From: Jackrogersella multiformis
Lineage: Eukaryota; Ascomycota; Sordariomycetes; Xylariales; Hypoxylaceae
Assembly (NCBI GenBank): GCA_902806575.1
Contig: CADCXD010000006.1
Coordinates: 558,001 to 622,000 of the forward strand
Direction: 5' to 3'
DNA: 64,000 nucleotides
The notes below the pieces were generated by a model. The model saw only the letters and a list, made by a program, of their open reading frames with translations. It made no database searches and had not been told where the DNA came from. Each line of letters opens with the position of its first letter. The stretch's first letter is position 1. Shown one piece after another: positions 57,217 to 64,000 of this stretch. The position numbers were made by a program, and so were the translations under genes.

Positions 57217-57921
57217 ATGGCTCTTTCGACCCTTGGACTACTGACGGTTGGCGCCATACCGACGGTCATCGGCGTCGCGGAAGCGATTGACGCTCAGAAG
57301 AAGCAAAACCAGCAGGCAAAGGAGAGGATTAAGTTCAAGTTAACGGCCAATTTTTCACATGACGGCGTCTCTCTGCCACAGGATGCTTCGGTAGTGTTCA
57401 AAGACAAGAAAGTAAGTTCAATATTATCTATGTTAGTGTGGCGGCCAAAATCCAATCCACGCGCTACTATCTCACCGGATGGAGAACTTGTCTTCTAAAC
57501 TACATATCAGCTCTATTTAAACCACCCGGAATGCCCCGTTGAGGGCTATCCGTTCAACGGCTTCTATTTTGGCTACCCGGGGCAGGAGAACCACCAAGGA
57601 CTGGTGGCGCCCATAATGGACGATCCGCCGATGCTTAATTGGATCTACGCTGACAAGGACACGGGGCTACTACGTCACGGTTCAAGGTCTGAGAGTACCG
57701 GTCACATTGTTGGACCCTGGAGTTGGACAGAAGACGAGGAGTGGCTTACACTCGACAGTGAGCAGTATTTCGTGGCTGTCGAGAACGACGAGGGCACTTG
57801 GAATGTTCACTATGACAAGGACGGGAATTTAGACGAGATTGTAGACTGTGACGTGGTAGACATCGACTTACACCGCGAGTTGCAACTTGGTGTTTCTAGT
57901 CGGTATACGAAGGGAGATTAA
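57217..57921 (+). CDS. Conserved fungal hypothetical protein
   Basis: Exons 57217..57411 and 57511..57921 give 201 residues. The intron (99 nt, donor GTAAGT, acceptor ATATCAG) is phase 0. It begins MALSTLGLLTVGAIPTVIGV, a short hydrophobic start, then AEAIDAQKKQNQQAKERIKF. After the splice, LYLNHPECPVEGYPFNGFYF is followed by GLVAPIMDDPPMLNWIYADK, GHIVGPWSWTEDEEWLTLD and WNVHYDKDGNLDEIVDCD. The DPPMLNWIY and GPWxWTEDE blocks recur in a family of fungal proteins I recall but cannot name. No enzymatic residues stand out, and localisation is unknown. It sits between the two tail-sharing proteins. Confidence 0.75.
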
Positions 57922-58605
57922 CAAGACTTAGTTTGGTCAAATTCTTGGGCTAAGAGGATATCGCGAAACGTGTGATGTAAGGATACGGGGACGAAATATA
58001 CTACTAAACGCCGGATAATGAAACGTAATTAATACTTCAGGATACATATAGCCCTAGTAGACTTTCCTGCGGCACCTAATAATAAATCCTCCACACCCTC
58101 TCTCCTTTAAATCTGCACCCCTGTCAGATCGACGAACTTCCTGCGACTGACGTCAACGAGTAAGCCACGCGGTCACTGACCCAACCCCCAGCAGTCTCCG
58201 TATCAGAAGGTTATATGCTGTTAGCAACCTTGGAATATATACACGTAGTTCTATGAATAATTCAAAGACGTAAAATCAAGGTTTCGGTCTTGAATTGCTT
58301 TGACGGGCGACACAAATTTCCCGATCTAGACCGCAAGTGACGTATTATCTCCAAGCATGACACAGCCTACCTACTTCAGTACGATGTATTGGCTTAGACG
58401 ACCCTTCTAGATCGTATCATATCTAGGTATGTAAATACTCTGGCCAGGCAAATTCATATTTACATAATGCAGTATTATTCCTATATTGTTAGGTTATTTC
58501 TCTGATTTTCCATTCTCTCACATTCAACTCAATATACCTAATCCTTCTACGATCACCAAGACGATATCCCCTTTTCTCTACATATAACAGTTAATCGTAT
58601 TGACC
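57922..58605. other. intergenic
   Basis: Promoter and leader region of the next gene, with a TATAT-type sequence near 58580. No coding sequence is seen. Confidence 0.55.
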
Positions 58606-59088
58606 ATGTCGTCTCCTAACCCCTCGGCATCTGTTTCAAGGTCCCGCCAGGGCCGCCGTCGCCGCAACCAATCCAGGAGGCAGCAGGCTACAGCACCACA
58701 GCCGGACCCCCAGAATCAGCAATACTCGGACGGGTACGACGATGAGAGCGCGGAAGATGTAGAAGCAGCACCACAGCCACAGCGCCGCCGACGCCAACGT
58801 ACTCAGCAGACACTACAGCAGCAACCGCAAGGCGGCGGTGGACCTCTTGGAGGCATCGGAGGTGCCGATCAACTGCTCCCCGTCAACAACGTGGGCGAGA
58901 CGGCCAACAACCTGACAAACTCCGCGACTGGTACACTCGGCAACGTCGCTGGTGGTGTGCTCAACAAGCAGGGCGGCGGTGACAGTGGCAAATCCGATAC
59001 GCTGAAGCTCAGACTGGATCTTAATCTCGAAATCGAGGTGACACTGAAAGCGCGAATCCATGGTGATCTAACACTAGCATTGTTGTAA
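58606..59088 (+). CDS. Arg/Gln-rich disordered protein with the same conserved C-terminal tail
   Basis: 160 residues, single exon, start at 58606 (MSSPNPSASVSRSRQGRRRR, in ACCATG context). The order is a basic Arg/Gln-rich start, an acidic patch (DGYDDESAEDVEA), a second basic and Gln block (RRRRQRTQQTLQQQ), and a Gly-rich LEA-like middle (GETANNLTNSATGTLGNVAGG). The tail is identical at protein level to that at 55830-56459 over its last 25 residues (LEIEVTLKARIHGDLTLALL at the end). Seventeen of the 25 codons differ between the two genes, so the identity is not a recent copy. The bodies are otherwise unalike except for general composition. The middle resembles the LEA-like repeats of the neighbouring genes. 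The function is unknown; the tail is likely a docking or assembly element. Confidence 0.8.
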   Translation: MSSPNPSASVSRSRQGRRRRNQSRRQQATAPQPDPQNQQYSDGYDDESAEDVEAAPQPQRRRRQRTQQTLQQQPQGGGGPLGGIGGADQLLPVNNVGETANNLTNSATGTLGNVAGGVLNKQGGGDSGKSDTLKLRLDLNLEIEVTLKARIHGDLTLALL

Positions 59089-60350
59089 GTGATCCTGTCA
59101 ACTTTTACCTATACTCCGTCCCCCCTTTTGCGCCTGCCTTCTTGCCATGATATTCCCCTGAGTCTTAGACCATCTACCTTATTCTTAATATTTTACCCAT
59201 TCTACTATTTCCACCATGAAAAAATCATCTCCATCCTTTGTTTTAGACTTCAGTTGTTCTGATGCGCTCTTCAAGGGATACTGATTGAACATGACCGGAT
59301 AAAAAAAATGGTTTGGGTGTTTGACTTAAATGTTTGGGGGGGCAATGTTGTATACACAAAGAATGCCTTGGGATCAATTTATAATAGACATGTACTCACA
59401 CACCTCGATCATTTCCTGATTTTGCATGCTATCCGCGATCTCTCGCAGCTTATCAGTAGAACTCGCTAATATGTCTAGAAATTGATAAAGAACAATGTGA
59501 TTGTTCTCACCCTGTCCAATATGCATCCCCTTCTCGACTATGGCGTTATTTTGATATGGATTTTGATTGCTGTTTAGGACATAGTGTTGGAAGGGAAATT
59601 ATCATCGTGACATTTCAATTCATCAGAATTCTCCCTGTACATAATTTACCACGCCGTATAATGTGTGTATATCCTTTTAATCATACTATAATGGAGTATA
59701 TTCAATGTATATGATGATAGATACCTAACGAAACTATCAATTCGTCTTGTGAATTCATACATTACCAGCATAGTTTAATTTACCTCAATAACGGCTATTA
59801 AGATAGAACTTGTAGTATTATGTTCCTTGTATAACTTAACCTCGGGCAATGAACTAGGTATCTTATAATAAAGATTACATCCGTTGCTCTAGATCCCCTT
59901 GAGAGATATCGGGTTCTCGTCAGTACCTATAAATTTTGGAATTTGTTAGCTCTCAAAACGAACAAGGCCATACCACAAACTTGGTTTCTTAATTAATTTA
60001 TCTACTTATACGATGTCATCACCACACCGTTAATACAAGTTCTCATCTAGCCGGAGGCATAGAGCTCCTTTTGACCACACCATCCGGCCGGCTAAATGAT
60101 ACTAACCTTAGTTCTAGCCCTCAGCCCTCTCCAGCAGTTACTCTAATTTATTAATGCTCGTTCTGTGGTAGGGCTACCCAATAGTAGGCTGAATTATATA
60201 GATTTAGCCATGAAGCCAGGGTAAGCGAGTTCGCCAACCACGTAAGAGTCTCGCTTGCGCCTATTATTCTGTAGATAATTTACCGCTACGCGCTTATCGG
60301 CCCGTACTCCATGCTCATGACTCCAATAATTTAAAGCTACATGGCTTAGT

Positions 60351-60380
60351 CTGGGGAAGCTGGGGAAGCTGGGGAAGCTG
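60351..60380. repeat. tandem CTGGGGAAG repeat
   Basis: Three perfect 9-base units followed by a partial variant (CTGGAGAA). Confidence 0.85.
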
Positions 60381-61398
60381 GAGAACTCATAATAGTATAT
60401 GCAGCGTGTTGCTTCGGCAGGGCACCCGAAACCCCAGACGCGCTTCTCGAGACAATGAAGAGACCCAATTCCCGATCGTGCAGGGCCAAGTATGCAGAGA
60501 CATAATTGGAACGCTAGATCACGCTGGATGAACCATCACGATAATCAATCTCGATCAAGATTGGTATCTTTTAACGCCGTCGCTTAGGTGTATACTTCGA
60601 GCCCCCTTAACTGGCCACCCGAATATTGGGTAGTTACTAGGCGCAAACGACTTGGCTATCGCACTACCTTCGATCCGCGAGGCATCGGCAGATACACCCT
60701 AGCGTGCTCAAAACGTTGTCCCGGGACTCCAAAAGAGGTCTAATAGGAATAGTGGCATGCAAGAAAGCATAGCCACATGTCCGCATTCTGGTTATCTCCA
60801 TAGATCTAGGCATTTGATACTAGTCACGGAACATGTCCTCCTATATCTTAGAGTAGGTTTATAGTGAGCATGATCTATGGCTGGCGTGACTGCCAACCAG
60901 TCTGTCAGCTAATATCAGATGATCAGCATGTTTAATACGGCACTTGGCATTAATCGTGTTACTGAATCGGTGCATGTTTTCCCTGTTGTGTGGTGAAAAG
61001 AGACAAAGGGTACACCATAATAATAATGAGCAATTGGGGTGCCATCTAATTCGTATGTTAAGATATCTTCATTATCCATCCCTTATCAGGGCCATCACAG
61101 ATGCCATCTTAATCTTCCCGTCGTCAAGTCCACATCCATCTACAGGTTCCCTTGGAGTGAATCACGAAGATCCTAAAACCATCCTACAATACTGTTAAGA
61201 AGCATCTGAGTATTACGACAGCATTCCCTCCGACTACTCTGGGGCGGGCAGTGGAAATTCACAATGTATGAGAGTGACTCAGTGCCTTTCAGGTGCAGGC
61301 TGCTTTTCACCACACGCATAAACAAAACAACTCGCGCCAGACCTCATACATTCATGATACTGCCAATTAAAGGCATCCTCAGTCAATAATCTATAACA

Positions 61399-61423
61399 TA
61401 CCTACCTACCTAGGTAGGTATAT
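61399..61423. repeat. CCTAGG palindrome cluster
   Basis: TACCTACCTACCTAGGTAGGTA, an extended palindrome built on the dispersed motif, about 120 nt before the start of the small membrane protein gene. Confidence 0.85.
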
Positions 61424-61540
61424 ACACAGAGAGATCACAAGATATCCTCGTAAGTATTTCCTATTATTATGACCTAAATGGATTTGGCACCTAATAACAA
61501 CTAGGATACAAACAACCGTGTTCCACAACCAACAAGCAAG

Positions 61541-61804
61541 ATGTCTAGGATGTACACCGATCCAACACCAGAGGTAGCAGCCTCCATTGAAGCATCGGTC
61601 GCCTTCCAAGTAAGAATAATGGCTAGCATCATGGGATTTATGGGCTTCTGCTGGATCGTCCTAGGGGTGTTCTTTCTCTATCACTTCTACAAGCCTCTAA
61701 AAGATGCCGACGCGGAGAACGGTGTCGAACTACAGGAGATCAACGCAGGGAGTGAGAAAAGATGGTGGATCGACGACGACGACTACTACAACGATGTGGC
61801 ATAG
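61541..61804 (+). CDS. Small single-pass membrane protein, function unknown
   Basis: 87 residues, single exon, start in AAGATGTC context. A hydrophilic N-terminus (MSRMYTDPTPEVAASIEASV) is followed by one membrane segment at about residues 25-49 (IMASIMGFMGFCWIVLGVFF, then LYHFY). A short acidic tail with WW and DDDDYYNDVA comes last. No signal-peptide cleavage is evident, so it is probably a membrane anchor. No family is recognised. The strong start context and coherent topology support a real gene. Confidence 0.55.
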   Translation: MSRMYTDPTPEVAASIEASVAFQVRIMASIMGFMGFCWIVLGVFFLYHFYKPLKDADAENGVELQEINAGSEKRWWIDDDDYYNDVA

Positions 61805-62679
61805 GATGCGAACATCAAAGTCGAAGAAGAGATCGCTACCAAACCAATGCAAGGAATTAGATATAGGAAGACCGCACATCGCAAACTGAGCTAGACTGGG
61901 GTTCATCTAGCTAGGAAACCAAGGAGAGCTACATGGACATATTTTCCCGGGCGTCTGCAATTTGATCCACCAGACAAATTCAACAGGAGATGCAGGAAGA
62001 TGGAAGGGTGGAAACTTGTGCTACTATTGTCTTTTTTTCAGATGATGTTATACGAACTCATGATCAAATTACTTATTATGTCGCCTCGTTCCAGTAGGAC
62101 ATACCTAAGCCATTGGTCTTGATTTATATCGCGAAACCTAAGTGTGAGTAAAAAAGCATATGTCGCTTGTTAATGATCAACTCTCCTATTTACCCGAGTC
62201 GAATCATGTTTCACGACATCTTAGAATATCGTCGTATTTCTACTTGTTAGCTTCTTATGGAAACAACATGATCTGTTGTTATTTCTGTGCTAATTCAATG
62301 TATAAACTTCGAGTATAGCATAGAGGAGTAGGTAGTCATTATTGTGTATTTTGATGAGGTAAGCTCTTTCAAACGTAGCCAAGCATTACGCACGTCGAGC
62401 TTGGCCTTGAGATAGACGCCATCCATGCGGCAACCTTCCTATTTGCATCTAGCAAGGGTTCCCCACATGTTTGATGCCTGCTGCTTGGTTTTTAGCCATA
62501 ACCGCAGGCCAGGAGATCTCAGGTTGAAATTCCGGAGGCATAATTTCTCCAGAGCTTGGGATTGGCCAATTCGGACCTCGATCTCCCGAGAGACACCAAT
62601 ACAAATGCGAGACCTGTCCCAGGAGAACCGGGCTTATGGAACTCTATTTATTTATCTTATGTTAGGGATCGCCGCAGCC
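61805..62679. other. intergenic
   Basis: No feature is supported. The reading frame of the GH43-like gene is open upstream of 62680 back to 62425, but that part lacks family similarity and is treated as leader. Confidence 0.5.
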
Positions 62680-63886
62680 ATGTTTATTCTTCGAGTACTT
62701 CGCCTTGCCATCTCGATTGGTATCTGCCTGGATCTGTCACTGGCCAACCCAGTTGACCTCCACGAGCTGGATCTTCAAGCGCACCGTCGTGCAGATACGG
62801 GACTGGTTGGCTATCTCGGGGCAATCTTCCTTGGGGCAGACCCTTATGTATACTTCTACCTAAGCAATGGCAATGATCCGATCTCTCTTAAAGCGTTGAA
62901 TCAGGGGCAGCCTGTACTACGACCAACGAAAGGTACTGGTGGGGTTAGGGATCCATATATTGTACAAGGTGGCGGTGCTGAAGCCGGCCGAAAATGGTAC
63001 ATTATTGGCACTGATCTCGACATCGACAAGGTGAGGAGGACACCGCGGTATGGTCATAACATCTCTTGCTGACAATGTTGCAGACAAGCTGGGATGCAGC
63101 ACAGCGGACCGGTTCTAAGGGCATATTCGTCTGGGATAGTACCGATCTTGTCAATTTCAGCGGCGAGCGACTCGTGAATGTAGAAGACTCAAGTGCTGGA
63201 ATGGTGTGGGCACCCGAAGCAATTTGGGATGCTTCAAAGAGTTAGTTGATCGCACATTGTTTCCGTACCATGTGGCGCTGACCATTTCAGATCAATACTT
63301 AGTCCACTGGGCCTCGAAGTTTGTGAGTAGTCGTATTCTAAGATTGAGGACTCCCGTTAACAATGGGTTATAGTACTCTGCATCTGATAGCAGCCATAGT
63401 GGTTCGCCGTCCAATATACGGATTAGGTATGCTTATACAAGCGACTTCAAGACCTTCAGCGCACCGCAGACATATATCGATTATGCACCCACCAACATCA
63501 TCGACCTCGATATCCTGCCACTCGACACGGTGGGGAAGAACTACTTGCGGTTTATGAAAGACGAGACGGCCAAGACGGTGTTTGTAGAATATTCCACCAC
63601 GGGGCTTTTCGGCACGTGGACTCGTGCCGGAGGAAGCAGTGGAATTATCGCATCTGGTGTCGAAGGTCCAGCTGCATACCGCGACAACAAGGACGATACC
63701 AAGATTCATGTGCTTCTGGACTTTTATGGAGGCGACGGGTACCGGCCATATGAGAGCACAGACCCAAAGGGAAATAAATGGTCTCAGAGCAGTCGGTCTG
63801 GATTCCCGAGCAATATGCGGCATGGAAGCATTCTACCCATCAACCAGACCTTATACGATGCCCTAAGCCGGAAATGGGGATCCTAA
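62680..63886 (+). CDS. Secreted glycoside hydrolase, GH43-like (arabinan/xylan side-chain hydrolase)
   Basis: Exons 62680..63030, 63084..63240, 63291..63322 and 63374..63886 give 350 residues, with phases consistent. The start at 62680 opens a signal-peptide-like segment (MFILRVLRLAISIGICLDLS, then LANP). The conserved core reads GYLGAIFLGADPYVYFYLSN, GTGGVRDPYIV, GAEAGRKWYIIGTDLDIDK, and GIFVWDSTDLVNFSGERLV. It continues with VWAPEAIWD (Glu162, likely general acid), QYLVHWASKF, SPSNIRIRYAYTSDFKTFS and TNIIDLDILPL. These blocks fit the five-bladed propeller GH43 clan, which cleaves alpha-L-arabinofuranosyl or beta-xylosyl linkages; the exact specificity is not readable. Exon 3 is only 32 nt. 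A longer in-frame start at 62425 would place the hydrophobic segment internally and is less likely. Confidence 0.85.
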
Positions 63887-64000
63887 TCCATTTCCAAGGT
63901 TGTCAGCCAGACTCTGTGGCCAAGTTAAGTCTAGGGGATAGTAGTGTAGACAGCTAGATAGCAATCGAATGTGTACATACCTACCTATGTAGTCTGCTAT
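63887..64000. other. 3' end of window, GH43-like gene 3' region
   Basis: 3' UTR and intergenic sequence only, with one partial CTACCTA motif at the very end. Confidence 0.5.

Larger units (their letters stand above)
59089..61540. other. long intergenic region
   Basis: 2.45 kb with no supported gene. It includes a three-unit CTGGGGAAG tandem repeat (60351-60380) and a CCTAGG cluster at 61399-61423 just upstream of the next gene. Short frames lack family signal. Confidence 0.55.

Noticed and set aside
57421..57498. read-through of the intron at 57412-57510 as coding
   Set aside because: The GTAAGT donor and ATATCAG acceptor give the conserved join, and the read-through ends at a stop before the conserved downstream part.
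62425..62679. longer N-terminus for the GH43-like protein
   Set aside because: The extra 85 residues are basic and unconserved and would bury the signal-like segment. The ATG at 62680 gives a normal secreted enzyme.
1..64000. transposons, CRISPR arrays, rRNA genes
   Set aside because: No transposase or reverse-transcriptase coding, long terminal or inverted repeats, spaced repeat arrays or rRNA sequence was recognised. CRISPR is not expected in a fungus.

Overview
The window looks like nuclear DNA of a filamentous ascomycete (Pezizomycotina, probably Sordariomycetes; the class is an inference). Genes have short introns, mostly 50-120 nt, with GTAAGT-like donors and CTAAC/CTAAT branch sites. 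The gene set also fits: two HET-domain genes, a Zn2Cys6 regulator, an ascomycete-type laccase ending in Asp-Ser-Gly-Ile, and DUF3659/LEA-like proteins. Intergenic DNA is AT-richer and studded with a short palindromic motif around CCTAGG.

Layout. 1-9.1 kb holds housekeeping genes: the 3' part of a MON2-like trafficking protein, a mitochondrial stomatin-like protein, and an RBR-type zinc protein. 10-30.8 kb is accessory: an M14 carboxypeptidase, an N-truncated MDR oxidoreductase (probable pseudogene), a HET protein with a telomere-like repeat behind it, a BBE-type FAD oxidase, two small secreted proteins, a laccase, an AT-rich gene-poor block with coding relics, and a DyP-type peroxidase. 31.8-41.3 kb has a Zn2Cys6 transcription factor, a second HET protein, a conserved protein of unknown function and a doubtful small secreted protein.

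42.2-59.1 kb is the most distinctive part. It holds a 103-residue Gly-rich LEA-like protein, an alpha/beta hydrolase, a 1247-residue LEA/DUF3659 repeat protein with a hydrophobic C-terminal domain, a second DUF3659 protein, and two otherwise different disordered proteins that end in the same 25-residue tail. The tail is identical in protein although 17 of its 25 codons differ, which points to strong selection on it. The window closes with a small single-pass membrane protein and a GH43-like secreted hydrolase.

Several genes encode secreted oxidative or hydrolytic enzymes (laccase, BBE oxidase, GH43, carboxypeptidase), consistent with a plant-litter or plant-associated lifestyle. That lifestyle is inferred. 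Exon joins were derived by eye from splice signals, reading phase and family conservation. No similarity search was run.
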